A stretch of DNA of 64,000 bases from Methylococcaceae bacterium (GTDB lineage: Bacteria; Pseudomonadota; Gammaproteobacteria; Methylococcales; Methylomonadaceae), in the NCBI GenBank assembly GCA_013140705.1, contig JABFSH010000028.1:1-64000 (forward strand), given 5' to 3'. A program made the translations under genes and the position numbers. Below the pieces are notes generated by a model that saw only the letters and a program-made list of their open reading frames with translations, was not told the DNA's origin and ran no database searches. Shown one piece after another: positions 37,353-46,384 of the stretch; positions within the stretch are counted from its first letter, which is position 1; the number at the start of each line of letters is the position of its first letter.

Positions 37353-39227
37353 ATGAAACAATCTATTCAGAATCTTGCAAAGAAATACGATCATCAGTCA
37401 ACGCATTTACTGCAAATACTTCGAGAAATCCAGGCTATTCATCATTTTGTACCCGAGGAAGCCATTGATGCGCTGGTCGAGTTATTGCACATTCCCCGAA
37501 CCCGTATTATTAGTGTTATTGAGTTCTACAGTTTTCTTCATCTAAGCCCTCGTGGCAACTATGAACTCCTGATCAGTGATTCCATTACGGATCACATGTC
37601 AGGTAAAAAGGAGCTGACTCATTATCTGTCCAAGCAGTTGAATGTAGCCGTCGGGAGCGTCCGTGAGGATGGTGTGGTGAGCCTCGATAACACCTCTTGT
37701 ACGGGATTGTGTGATCAAGGACCGGCTGGTTTGATCAATGGTTATCCGTTGACGCGATTGGATCGCCCGCGCATAGACTGCATTGCCGATTTGATCAATC
37801 AGCAAAAACCGTTAACAGAGTGGCCCAGCGAATTATTTCAGGTAAACGACAACCTGATCAAATCCGGCTTGCTGCTGGAGCACACGATTGCACCGGGTGA
37901 GGCGCTTAAAGAGACATTTAAGCGGGGTTTGCAGGAAACTCTGGCGGAAATTAATCAATCGGGTTTACGCGGCCGCGGGGGAGCCGGTTATTCCACCGGG
38001 TGGAAATGGCATCTGTGTTATGAAGGGCCAGAAGAGGATGCATTTTGCGATGTAGACGCACAAAACCAGCTGCAGCGTTATGTCATTTGTAATGCCGATG
38101 AAGGCGAGCCGGGTACGTTTAAAGACAGGGTATTGTTAAATAGTTTCGCGGACCAAGTGTTTGAGGGCATGACACTCTGCGCTGTCATTACCGGCGCCAG
38201 CAAGGGCTTTTTATATTTGCGTGGCGAGTACCTGTTTCTATATGACAAGTTACAATCACAATTAGCTGAACGCCGGCAATCGGGTTTGTTGGGTAACAAT
38301 ATCCTGGGGCAAGGTTTCTGTTTTGATATTGAAATCTGTTTAGGTGCGGGCGCTTATATCTGTGGTGAAGAATCTGCATTGATTGAGTCGCTGGAAGGTA
38401 AACCCGGTATTCCCAGAAATCGGCCTCCATACCCCGTCACACAGGGCTATTTGGGGAAACCGACTGTCGTTAACAATGTTGAAACTTTTCTGGCGGCCAC
38501 CGCGATTGCACTGCATGGTGGAGAGTGGTTTGCGAAGATAGGAACGGAAAAATCAAAAGGCAGCAAAATCCTGAGTATCTGCGGCGATTGCACGCAGCCC
38601 GGCATCTATGAATTCCCGTTTGGAACCAACCTAAAAACCATCCTGGCGGAATGTGGTGCCGACGATGTATTGGGGATTCAGATTGGCGGACCATCCGGTA
38701 CCTTTGTGTCTAATCAAGAACTTGATCGAACCTTGGCATTTGAAGATTTAGCCACCGGCGGATCCTTTATCATTTTTAATAGCCGCCGCAATATTCTCGA
38801 TATTGTTCACAACTTTACGCACTTTTTTGCGCATGAAAGCTGTGGATTTTGTACGCCCTGCCGGGTAGGCACGTCGCTATTGGCAAAACAAATTGATAAA
38901 ATTGTTGAGGGGCACGGTTCGGCCGGTGATGTTGTGGCACTCGAAGAATTGTGTCAGATTATTAAAAAGCAGAGTCATTGCGGCTTGGGGCAAACAGCAG
39001 CTAATCCTGTTTTGACAACACTGGAACGTTATCCCGAGTTGTACCAAAGCCAATTAAAAAAAATCAGTTATGAACCGGGATTTGACCTGGATGGTGCACT
39101 GGAGACAGCACGCCGCCTGGCAAACCGAAATGATGCGGGCGCTCATTTAGCTCAAACGGACGCATCCGGTTCCCTACCGATTGCGTCATTTCCACCATCC
39201 CTGGCAGTCGCGGAAGATCATGAGTAA
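37353..39227 (+). CDS. hoxF: NAD-reducing hydrogenase diaphorase subunit HoxF
   Basis: The 624-residue subunit reduces NAD+ with electrons from the hydrogenase module. The N-terminal part (1-150) is NuoE-like. It keeps only the second cysteine pair (SCTGLC) and has lost the first, as in Ralstonia-type HoxF. The NuoF-like part has the NADH/FMN glycine loops LRGRGGAGYSTGWKW and GAGAYICGEESALIESLEGKPGIPR. The [4Fe-4S] ligands lie in ESCGFCTPCRVG and CGLGQT. There is no separate hoxE. It is the first gene of the operon and overlaps hoxU by 8 bases. Confidence 0.95.
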   Translation: MKQSIQNLAKKYDHQSTHLLQILREIQAIHHFVPEEAIDALVELLHIPRTRIISVIEFYSFLHLSPRGNYELLISDSITDHMSGKKELTHYLSKQLNVAVGSVREDGVVSLDNTSCTGLCDQGPAGLINGYPLTRLDRPRIDCIADLINQQKPLTEWPSELFQVNDNLIKSGLLLEHTIAPGEALKETFKRGLQETLAEINQSGLRGRGGAGYSTGWKWHLCYEGPEEDAFCDVDAQNQLQRYVICNADEGEPGTFKDRVLLNSFADQVFEGMTLCAVITGASKGFLYLRGEYLFLYDKLQSQLAERRQSGLLGNNILGQGFCFDIEICLGAGAYICGEESALIESLEGKPGIPRNRPPYPVTQGYLGKPTVVNNVETFLAATAIALHGGEWFAKIGTEKSKGSKILSICGDCTQPGIYEFPFGTNLKTILAECGADDVLGIQIGGPSGTFVSNQELDRTLAFEDLATGGSFIIFNSRRNILDIVHNFTHFFAHESCGFCTPCRVGTSLLAKQIDKIVEGHGSAGDVVALEELCQIIKKQSHCGLGQTAANPVLTTLERYPELYQSQLKKISYEPGFDLDGALETARRLANRNDAGAHLAQTDASGSLPIASFPPSLAVAEDHE

Positions 39228-39978
39228 AACCATTACGATTGACGGCAAAACCATCCCTTTTGAAGAAGGGCAAACCATTATGGATGCAGCATCCGCAGCG
39301 GGTGTCTATATCCCTCACTTATGTCATCACCCCGATTATAGTCCGCACGGCAGTTGTAAGCTCTGCAATGTCAGTGTGAATGGCCGCATCTGCTCATCCT
39401 GCACCTTCCCTGCCATGGACGGGCAGACTGTTCTTAGCGATACCCATGAACTGAATGAGGATAGACGCCGAATTACCCAAATGCTTTTTGTTGAAGGCAA
39501 TCATTTATGCCCAGGCTGCGAAAAAAGTGGCAACTGCCAGTTACAGGCCGTAGGTTACCACCTGAATATGCTCGATAATCACTTTCCGCATTTTTATGCC
39601 TCACGAGAAATGGATGCTTCGCATCCAGACGTTTTGATTGATCATAATCGCTGCATTTTTTGTACATTGTGTGTTCGTGCCAGTCAGCAAGCCGATGGTA
39701 AGGACGTATTTGCAATCAGTGGCAGAGGAATCAACAAGCATCTCATCGTGAATTCCCAAAGTGGACTGTTAAAAGATACCGATTTTGAAGCGACTGATAA
39801 CGCTGCGCATATCTGTCCAACCGGTGCTATTCTGGCCAAACGTCAAGGTTTTCGCGTGCCTATTGGACGGCGTACCTACGATCACAAGGAAATCGATCAA
39901 GTCAGTTTGGCCGAGTCTGGTTACCGACCGAATACGACCCTCATAGCCGAAACGGAGCAGTCTCAATATGACGAGTAA
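39220..39978 (+). CDS. hoxU: NAD-reducing hydrogenase diaphorase subunit HoxU
   Basis: The 252-residue NuoG-like iron-sulfur subunit links HoxF to HoxY. It has the N-terminal [2Fe-2S] ferredoxin fold (IPHLCHHPDYSPHGSCKLCNV), the His-Cys3 cluster (EGNHLCPGCEKSGNC), and a further [4Fe-4S] set (NRCIFCTLCVRAS with HICPTGAI). I chose the ATG at 39220, which overlaps the hoxF stop and gives MSKTITIDGK. It overlaps hoxY by 11 bases. Confidence 0.95.
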   Translation: MSKTITIDGKTIPFEEGQTIMDAASAAGVYIPHLCHHPDYSPHGSCKLCNVSVNGRICSSCTFPAMDGQTVLSDTHELNEDRRRITQMLFVEGNHLCPGCEKSGNCQLQAVGYHLNMLDNHFPHFYASREMDASHPDVLIDHNRCIFCTLCVRASQQADGKDVFAISGRGINKHLIVNSQSGLLKDTDFEATDNAAHICPTGAILAKRQGFRVPIGRRTYDHKEIDQVSLAESGYRPNTTLIAETEQSQYDE

Positions 39979-40510
39979 AATTAGAGTAGCGACTACATCG
40001 CTGGCGGGTTGTTTCGGTTGCCATATGTCATTCCTCGATATTGATGAACGTATGCTGAAATTGGTTGAAGTCGTGGAATTTGACCGGTCGCCGATTAACG
40101 ACATCGAACACTGCAGTAGCAACTGTGACATTGGCTTGATTGAAGGCGGTGTTTGTAACTCGGAGAATGTGCATGTTCTTCGAGAATTTCGCAAGAACTG
40201 CAAAATTCTGGTTGCCGTTGGCGCATGCGCCATCAACGGTGGCTTACCGGCCTTACGTAACTTTGTGCCGCTGGAAGAATGTCTGGCGGAAGCCTACCTT
40301 GATGGCATCGGTGTCGAAAACCCACAAATTCCCAGCGATCCTGAATTGCCCTTACTGCTTGATAAGGTGCGCCCATTGCATGAAGTGGTAAAAATAGATT
40401 ATTACCTGCCAGGGTGCCCGCCCTCTGCCGATGTATTCTGGAAATTTCTGACCGATTTGATTGCCGGAAGTGAGCCCTCATTACCATATGAGTTGGTGCA
40501 TTACGATTAG
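39968..40510 (+). CDS. hoxY: NAD-reducing hydrogenase small subunit HoxY
   Basis: The 180-residue short small subunit carries the proximal [4Fe-4S] cluster: ligands in SLAGCFGCHMSFLD, ...LIEGGVCNSEN, ALVAVGACA-like and YYLPGCPPS. The lack of an extended C terminus and of a Tat signal places it in the soluble group 3d hydrogenases. It follows hoxU with an 11-base overlap and precedes hoxH by 108 bases. Confidence 0.95.
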   Translation: MTSKIRVATTSLAGCFGCHMSFLDIDERMLKLVEVVEFDRSPINDIEHCSSNCDIGLIEGGVCNSENVHVLREFRKNCKILVAVGACAINGGLPALRNFVPLEECLAEAYLDGIGVENPQIPSDPELPLLLDKVRPLHEVVKIDYYLPGCPPSADVFWKFLTDLIAGSEPSLPYELVHYD

Positions 40511-40618
40511 TCCAGCAGGGTAGACTACGTTTTTCTGCCCACCATCTGGTATAACCGACTTTATTCAGCGTGGGCATAAAATGCATGTTCCCACCCTACA
40601 AGAACCTTAAGGCAGTGT

Positions 40619-42121
40619 ATGTACGAACATTTAGAAACAGCTAAACGGACAGAAAACCTGAAACGAATTGTCGTCGATCCGGTCTCTCGCGTAGAAGGTC
40701 ACGGCAAAGTCACATTAATGCTGGACGAGAATAATATGGTGCAGCAGGCTCGCCTGCATATCGTTGAATTCCGTGGATTTGAACGCTTTATACAGGGGCG
40801 GCCTTATTGGGAATTGCCGGTATTGGTGCAGCGACTTTGCGGTATCTGTCCCGTTAGCCATCATTTGGCTGCAGCTAAAGCCATTGATCAATTGGTCGGT
40901 GTTGATCCGGTAAACCTGCCGGTAACGGCCGACAAATTAAGACGTCTGCTGCATTTTGGGCAAGTTCTGCAATCGCACGCCCTGCATTTTTTTCATCTCT
41001 CAAGCCCCGATTTACTGTTCGGTTTTGAAAGCGATATCAACAAACGTCATATTGTTGCTGTGTTGGCTGAATATCCGGACATCGGCGTGCAGGGCGTCAT
41101 GATGCGCAAATACGGTCAGGAAGTGATTCAAACCATTTGCGGTAAACGGGTGCATGGGACCGGCGCCATACCCGGCGGTATGAATAAGTCGCTAAGCACA
41201 GTCGAACGCGATAATCTGTTACAGAATATCGATCAGATCATTGACTGGAGTATCTCCTCGGTTGAGCTGATTAAAAAAGTGCATTGTTCCAATCTGCCTT
41301 ATTACGACGATTTTGCTACCATCCGTTCCAATTACCTGGGACTCATCAAGCCGGATGGCGCGCTTGAACTTTATCATGGCGGTATCCGGGCAAAAAATGA
41401 TAAAGGCGAAACCATTATCGATCACGTCGATTACTGCCGATATAACAGCTATATCCATGAAGAAGTCCGCTCCTGGACCTACATGAAGTTTCCCTATTTA
41501 TTGTCATTAGGACAGCAAAACGGCTGGTATCGCGTCGGGCCACTGGCTCGCGTCAATAACTGCGACTTTATCAATACCCCGATGGCAGAGGCTGCTCGGC
41601 TGGAATTTAAAGCACACAGTGGTGAAGCCATGGTGCACAGTACACTGGCGTTTCATTGGGCGCGATTAATTGAAACGTTGCATTGTGCCGAAAGTATTAA
41701 AGCCTTGCTGAACGACCCTGATATTCTTGGGCAGGATTTGCTTACTCAAGGTGAAAAACGCTACGAAGGCATTGGTGTCATTGAAGCGCCGCGTGGCACC
41801 TTGTTCCATCATTACCAGATTGATGAAAACGACATAGTGACTAAAGCCAATTTAATCGTTTCGACCACCAGCAATAACATGGCGATGAATGAATCGGTGC
41901 GTCAGGTGGCGGCAGAATATCTGTCAGGCCGGGAACTGACCGAACCCTTACTGAACAATCTGGAAGTGGCTATTCGCGCTTACGATCCGTGTCTGTCGTG
42001 CGCCACGCATGCCGTCGGGAAAATGCCCTTGCAGCTTGAGTTGATCGATGCTGAAGGCAACTTGATTGACAAGTTGATTAAACATGGCAACGGCCAGGTT
42101 GAACGAAACTGCGTGTCTTGA
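40619..42121 (+). CDS. hoxH: NAD-reducing hydrogenase large subunit HoxH
   Basis: The 500-residue NiFe catalytic subunit has both cysteine pairs binding the active site: RLCGICPVSHH (near residue 78) and DPCLSCATHAVG near the end. About 35 residues follow the second pair and would be removed after the His by the HoxW protease. The N-terminal RIVVDPVSRVEGHGKV is typical. With HoxFUY it forms the cytosolic enzyme that couples H2 to NAD(H). Confidence 0.97.
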   Translation: MYEHLETAKRTENLKRIVVDPVSRVEGHGKVTLMLDENNMVQQARLHIVEFRGFERFIQGRPYWELPVLVQRLCGICPVSHHLAAAKAIDQLVGVDPVNLPVTADKLRRLLHFGQVLQSHALHFFHLSSPDLLFGFESDINKRHIVAVLAEYPDIGVQGVMMRKYGQEVIQTICGKRVHGTGAIPGGMNKSLSTVERDNLLQNIDQIIDWSISSVELIKKVHCSNLPYYDDFATIRSNYLGLIKPDGALELYHGGIRAKNDKGETIIDHVDYCRYNSYIHEEVRSWTYMKFPYLLSLGQQNGWYRVGPLARVNNCDFINTPMAEAARLEFKAHSGEAMVHSTLAFHWARLIETLHCAESIKALLNDPDILGQDLLTQGEKRYEGIGVIEAPRGTLFHHYQIDENDIVTKANLIVSTTSNNMAMNESVRQVAAEYLSGRELTEPLLNNLEVAIRAYDPCLSCATHAVGKMPLQLELIDAEGNLIDKLIKHGNGQVERNCVS

Positions 42122-42652
42122 ATGGTTAATCCGGTTCTGTTTTTTGGCTATGGCAATCTTAGCCGCGGTGATGATGCCCTGGGGCCGTTATTGCTGGAAC
42201 ATATCGAAAAAACCTCTTTATCCAGTCAGTTAGCCATACTGACAGATTTTCAGTTACAGATTGAGCATGCGCTTGATTTGGCTAACCGCGAACTGGTCTT
42301 GTTTGTCGATGCCTCAGTCTCCTGTGCTGGCGCCTATGAGTTTGTCGAAATCCAGCCGGCGCTGGATAAAAGTTACACGACACATGCCATGAGTCCTGCT
42401 GCGGTGTTGGCAGTCTACCAATCCATCAAAGGTCAGGTGCCGCCGCCCAGTTTTTTGCTGAGCATCAAGGGCGAATCGTTTGAATTGGGCGATGGCTTAA
42501 GCGCCGATGCACAAAACCATTTGCAACAAGCCAGTCAGTTTGCCGATCAATTACTTGAACGTACGAGTCTTAATCAATGGCGAAAATTGGCAAGTACGGG
42601 TCGGGAATCGCTCGGCAAACACCCGATCGATCACTTAAAAAGCCATGCATGA
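42122..42652 (+). CDS. hoxW: Hydrogenase maturation protease HoxW
   Basis: This 176-residue HycI/HoxW-type endopeptidase cleaves the HoxH C terminus after nickel insertion. The nickel-sensing Asp/Glu motif lies in FFGYGNLSRGDDALGPLLLE (residues about 7-26), with the family's FVDAS strand and SIKGESFELGDG. It starts directly after the hoxH stop and overlaps hypA by 8 bases. Confidence 0.92.
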   Translation: MVNPVLFFGYGNLSRGDDALGPLLLEHIEKTSLSSQLAILTDFQLQIEHALDLANRELVLFVDASVSCAGAYEFVEIQPALDKSYTTHAMSPAAVLAVYQSIKGQVPPPSFLLSIKGESFELGDGLSADAQNHLQQASQFADQLLERTSLNQWRKLASTGRESLGKHPIDHLKSHA

Positions 42653-42986
42653 ACTATCCCTGCTGGAGAATGTGCGGGACATTCTGGAAGAGCATGCGGT
42701 GACTCAAAACTTCAGTAAAGTGACACAAGTCACGCTGGAAATTGGCAAATTGTCCTGTGTAGAGCCGGAAGCCTTGCGCTTCGGTTTTGATGTCGTGATG
42801 AAAGACTCGCTGGCAGAGAATGCCACATTACTGATTTCCGAGCTTGATGGCCTGGGACTCTGCCAACAATGCCATCGTGAAATGCAAATGAAAACCCTGT
42901 ACGAACCCTGTATCCATTGTGGTCATGCGTTTGTTAGAATTACTCAGGGCGCAGAAATGAAGGTTAAGGATTTAGTCGTGATCTGA
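42645..42986 (+). CDS. hypA: Hydrogenase nickel chaperone HypA
   Basis: The 113-residue protein starts MHELSLLEN, with the nickel ligand His2. Zinc CxxC pairs are in LCQQCHREM and PCIHCGH. HypA works with HypB to deliver nickel to HoxH. It overlaps hoxW by 8 bases. A palindromic repeat follows before hypB. Confidence 0.95.
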   Translation: MHELSLLENVRDILEEHAVTQNFSKVTQVTLEIGKLSCVEPEALRFGFDVVMKDSLAENATLLISELDGLGLCQQCHREMQMKTLYEPCIHCGHAFVRITQGAEMKVKDLVVI

Positions 42987-43039
42987 CTGCGGAATAGGAT
43001 GCCGCTAATAATCACTTCCCTGATATGATTTGGGAAAAA

Positions 43040-43111
43040 TGTAGGCGAGGCGCCCTCGCCGCGATTGATCATCCAGGTGGCACTGTTCGCGGCGAGGGCG
43101 CCGCTCCTACA
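43040..43111. repeat. GC-rich palindromic repeat between hypA and hypB
   Basis: The arms tgtaggcgaggcgccctcgc (from 43040) and gcgagggcgccgctcctaca (to 43111) are nearly perfect complements around a loop of about 24 bases. The sequence type (gtaggagcggcgccctcgcc) is that of a REP-like dispersed palindrome. It would form a strong hairpin in the hyp transcript and could lower hypB expression or stabilise the upstream mRNA. Confidence 0.75.
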
Positions 43112-43187
43112 AAGATTTCAGGATACCGAGCTTTTTCGGAAAGTTATTTTTTACCATATCCTTAGTAAAACACTCTCAAGGCTATTT

Positions 43188-43973
43188 ATGTGTGGAATCT
43201 GCGGCTGCAGCCAAACAAACCAGACAACAAAACTGAAACCTGTTGTGAAACAAAATCAGCACCTGCTGACATCGGCTCATGGCCATGCCGGACATGCGCA
43301 TGATCATCATGAAAATGAACGCCTGATTCAGGTTGAACAGAACCTGCTCAATAAAAACAACAGCTATGCGGCGCAAAACCGTGCCTATTTCAAACAGCAT
43401 CAAATTTTTACCTTGAATCTGGTTTCAAGTCCCGGGGCAGGCAAAACAACATTGCTGGTGGAAACCATCAAGCGATTAAAAGACCGTTTTCCGATAACTG
43501 TCATCGAAGGCGATCAGCAGACCGAACGCGATGCCGACCGAATTCGGGCTACCGGTGTGCAAGCATTGCAAATCAATACCGGACGCGCCTGCCACCTGGA
43601 TGCTCATGGTATTGGTCATGCCATTAGGGAACTGGATGTTAAAGACCATAGTTTGCTGGCAATAGAAAATGTCGGTAATTTAGTCTGCCCCTCATCGTTT
43701 GATCTGGGCGAAGCGCTAAAGGTCGTGGTGTTATCGGTGACGGAAGGCGATGACAAGCCGATCAAATACCCGGATATGTTTCATGCCGCCGATTTAATGC
43801 TGCTCAACAAAACGGATTTATTACCTTATGTCGATTTTGATGTCGAGCAGTGTATCCGGTACGCCAGGCAGGTCAATCCGGACATAGAGATCATCAAGCT
43901 GTCATCGACCAAAGGGGATAATTTTTCGACTTGGACGGACTGGTTAACCGAAAGGTTGAGTGCATTGCCTTAA
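43188..43973 (+). CDS. hypB: Hydrogenase nickel-insertion GTPase HypB
   Basis: The 261-residue protein starts MCGICGCSQ, the high-affinity nickel motif (CxxCGC). It has a His-rich segment (GHAGHAHDHH), then the G domain with P-loop SSPGAGKTTL, ENVGNLVCPSSFDLGE metal site and NKTDLL. The frame is open upstream to 43065, but that part reads through the palindromic repeat, so the ATG at 43188 is right. It ends 30 bases from the convergent hypE. Confidence 0.96.
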   Translation: MCGICGCSQTNQTTKLKPVVKQNQHLLTSAHGHAGHAHDHHENERLIQVEQNLLNKNNSYAAQNRAYFKQHQIFTLNLVSSPGAGKTTLLVETIKRLKDRFPITVIEGDQQTERDADRIRATGVQALQINTGRACHLDAHGIGHAIRELDVKDHSLLAIENVGNLVCPSSFDLGEALKVVVLSVTEGDDKPIKYPDMFHAADLMLLNKTDLLPYVDFDVEQCIRYARQVNPDIEIIKLSSTKGDNFSTWTDWLTERLSALP

Positions 43974-44003
43974 CCACGTGCCAGTCTAAGCCTTGGCACA
44001 GGA

Positions 44004-45050
44004 TCAGCAGATTCTCGGCAATTGTTCACCGCTCAATAAATCCAGAACCCGGCTAATACCCATCGCTGTCTGGAGCGTGACGATACCTTTGGGATGAACA
44101 GACTTCACCGACCCTATCAAACAAGCCTGTTGGCCGAGCGCATGCTCGTGCATTACGGCCAGAGCCTGCTCAGTTTTATCTTCAGGCACAAACAACGCAA
44201 AGCAGCCTTCATTGGCGATATACAAAGGATCAAAGCCAAGAATTTCACAGGCACTGTTTACATCGGGGCGAATAGGTACGGCGGTTTCGTTGATCTCGAT
44301 ATGATGCCCAGAGGCGCTGGCAAGTTCTATCAAACCGCTGGCCAGTCCGCCGCGCGTCAGATCCCGCATACAATGTAGAGTGATCTCGGCCTGAATTAAG
44401 GCCTGAACCAGACCGGAAAGATCGGCGCAATCACTGCTAATATTGTTGTCGAAGCGCATGCCTTCGCGCTCCAGCATGATCGCCATGCCATGCCGGGCAA
44501 TATCACTGTTTATGATGATACTGTCACCGACCTGAATGTTGGCGGGGGCACTATGGGTTGATCCACTAAGCAGCCCGATCCCTGCGGTATTGATATAAAC
44601 GCCGTCGCCGCTGCCATGATCAACCACTTTGGTATCTCCCGTTACGATCAACACATCGGCCTGCTTAGCGATCTCCTGCATGGACGCGACAATGCGCTGT
44701 AAATCAGTTATCGGAAAGCCTTCTTCAATGATCAGTGAGCAGCTTAGATAAAGCGGCTTGGCGCCGCTCATCGCCAGATCGTTCAGGGTCCCGCAGACGG
44801 CCAGTTTGCCAATGTCACCACCGGAGAAAAATAAGGGCTTTACAACATACGAATCGGTTGTAAAGGCCAGCTGGGCGTTATTGATGGTGAAAACGGCGCT
44901 GTCATGTTTCTGATTCAGTATCGGGTTGTTAAATACTGGCTGGATGATATCGTTCAGTAATTGCTGCATCAATCGGCCGCCGCCGCCATGCGCCATAACG
45001 ATTTGGTCGTATTGCAAAGGGAGTGGACAATTAAGGTTCTGATCAGGCAT
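44004..45050 (-). CDS. hypE: Hydrogenase maturation protein HypE
   Basis: HypE dehydrates the carbamoyl group passed from HypF to its C-terminal Cys, making the thiocyanate used for the Fe-CN ligands. The 348-residue protein has [13 protein letters not shown] near the N terminus, [36 protein letters not shown], and ends PRIC with the essential Cys. The start is the ATG at 45050, overlapping the hypD stop by 8 bases; the frame is open upstream into hypD. Confidence 0.95.
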   Translation of the reverse strand: MPDQNLNCPLPLQYDQIVMAHGGGGRLMQQLLNDIIQPVFNNPILNQKHDSAVFTINNAQLAFTTDSYVVKPLFFSGGDIGKLAVCGTLNDLAMSGAKPLYLSCSLIIEEGFPITDLQRIVASMQEIAKQADVLIVTGDTKVVDHGSGDGVYINTAGIGLLSGSTHSAPANIQVGDSIIINSDIARHGMAIMLEREGMRFDNNISSDCADLSGLVQALIQAEITLHCMRDLTRGGLASGLIELASASGHHIEINETAVPIRPDVNSACEILGFDPLYIANEGCFALFVPEDKTEQALAVMHEHALGQQACLIGSVKSVHPKGIVTLQTAMGISRVLDLLSGEQLPRIC

Positions 45051-46137
45051 GTTGTCGACCGCGGTAACGGTAATAGGCTGCGCAAGCGCCTTCTGAAGAA
45101 ACCATGGTGGCCCCCAGCGGATGCTCCGGCGTGCAGAGGTTGCCAAAGGCAGCGCATTCTGGTGGTTTTATCAAGCCTTGAAGAATTTCGCCACTTCGGC
45201 ATTCCGACGGCTCTTCCGACTGTATGGTTGACACGTCAAAGCGCAGTTCGGCATTCAACTGATTGTATTCATCGGCCAATGCCAGACCGCTAGCGGCAAT
45301 CTCACCCAGCCCGCGCCAGCTCCTGTCGACGCCTTTAAAGACGCGTTGCATCAGTTGTTGTGCAGGTTCATTGCCCCGTTCCTTGACGACGCGGCTGTAG
45401 CTGTTTTCAACCTGATAGCGGTGCTCTTCCAGTTGTTTAATGCATAAATAAATGCCGTGCAAAATATCGACCGGCTCAAAACCGGTGATGACGATAGGGA
45501 TGCGATATTCCGAGCAAATCGGCTCGTATTGCTGAGTGCCCATGATGGTGCAAACATGGCCTGCCCCCAGAAATCCCTGCACTTGATGTGTCGGGGACGC
45601 CAATAAGGCCTGCATAATCGGTGGCACACAGACGTGACAAACCAGCAGCGAGAAATTTTGCAAGCCTTGTTGCTTGGCCTGATACGCCGCTAAAGCAGTA
45701 GCTGGCGCCGTGGTTTCAAAGCCGACACCAAAGAAAACAATGTGTTTATCTGTATGTTGTCTGGCAAGCGCCACGGCATCCAAAGGTGAATAGACAATTC
45801 GAATATCGGCGCCCTGCGCTTTAAGACTCAACAAATCAGCATGGCTACCGGGCACACGCAGCATGTCGCCAAAGGAACAGAAAATCACCCCAGGTTGTCT
45901 GGCAATCGCCAGGGCTTTATCAATATAGGCCAGCGGCGTGACACAAACCGGGCAACCGGGGCCATGAATCAGTTGAATGCTGTCGGGCAGAAGCTGATCA
46001 AGACCGTGCTTGACAATACTGTGGGTTTGACCGCCACAGACTTCCATGATGCGCCAGGGCTGAGTAGTGATCGAATTGATTGCGGAAACCAGATTTTTGA
46101 CAGTATCCGGATCTCGATATTCATTCAAAAACTTCAT
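45043..46137 (-). CDS. hypD: Hydrogenase maturation protein HypD
   Basis: The 364-residue [4Fe-4S] scaffold assembles Fe(CN)2CO with HypC. Conserved motifs include [44 protein letters not shown] and [13 protein letters not shown]; the C-terminal cluster cysteines lie in [12 protein letters not shown]-like sequence, [29 protein letters not shown]. It overlaps hypC by 4 bases. Confidence 0.97.
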   Translation of the reverse strand: MKFLNEYRDPDTVKNLVSAINSITTQPWRIMEVCGGQTHSIVKHGLDQLLPDSIQLIHGPGCPVCVTPLAYIDKALAIARQPGVIFCSFGDMLRVPGSHADLLSLKAQGADIRIVYSPLDAVALARQHTDKHIVFFGVGFETTAPATALAAYQAKQQGLQNFSLLVCHVCVPPIMQALLASPTHQVQGFLGAGHVCTIMGTQQYEPICSEYRIPIVITGFEPVDILHGIYLCIKQLEEHRYQVENSYSRVVKERGNEPAQQLMQRVFKGVDRSWRGLGEIAASGLALADEYNQLNAELRFDVSTIQSEEPSECRSGEILQGLIKPPECAAFGNLCTPEHPLGATMVSSEGACAAYYRYRGRQHA

Positions 46138-46379
46138 GAGAGGCTAGTAAAGGCCGCTAAGTCATCTAAAGCCTGCAAACTGGCCAGTGCCTCGGCTTCA
46201 TCCAGAATGGAAAGGGCAAATCCGGCGTGCACGATCACATAATCATTGATTTTTGCCTCGGGCACATAAGCAAGGCTGATTTCCTTGCTGATACCGGAAA
46301 AGCTAACCCGGCCTTTGCGACCTAAGGGGTCAGTGTCGTCAATCAGGCTGATGATTTGTCCGGGGATGGCTAAGCACAT
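46134..46379 (-). CDS. hypC: Hydrogenase maturation chaperone HypC
   Basis: This 81-residue chaperone starts MCLAIPGQI, with Cys2 as Fe ligand, followed by an OB-fold pattern and [23 protein letters not shown]. It shuttles the Fe(CN)2CO unit from HypD to HoxH. It lies 5 bases after hypF and overlaps hypD. Confidence 0.97.
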   Translation of the reverse strand: MCLAIPGQIISLIDDTDPLGRKGRVSFSGISKEISLAYVPEAKINDYVIVHAGFALSILDEAEALASLQALDDLAAFTSLS

Positions 46380-46384
46380 GGGTA

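Noticed and set aside
43065-43187. N-terminal extension of hypB
   Set aside because: It translates the palindromic repeat; the family N terminus MCGICGC begins at 43188.
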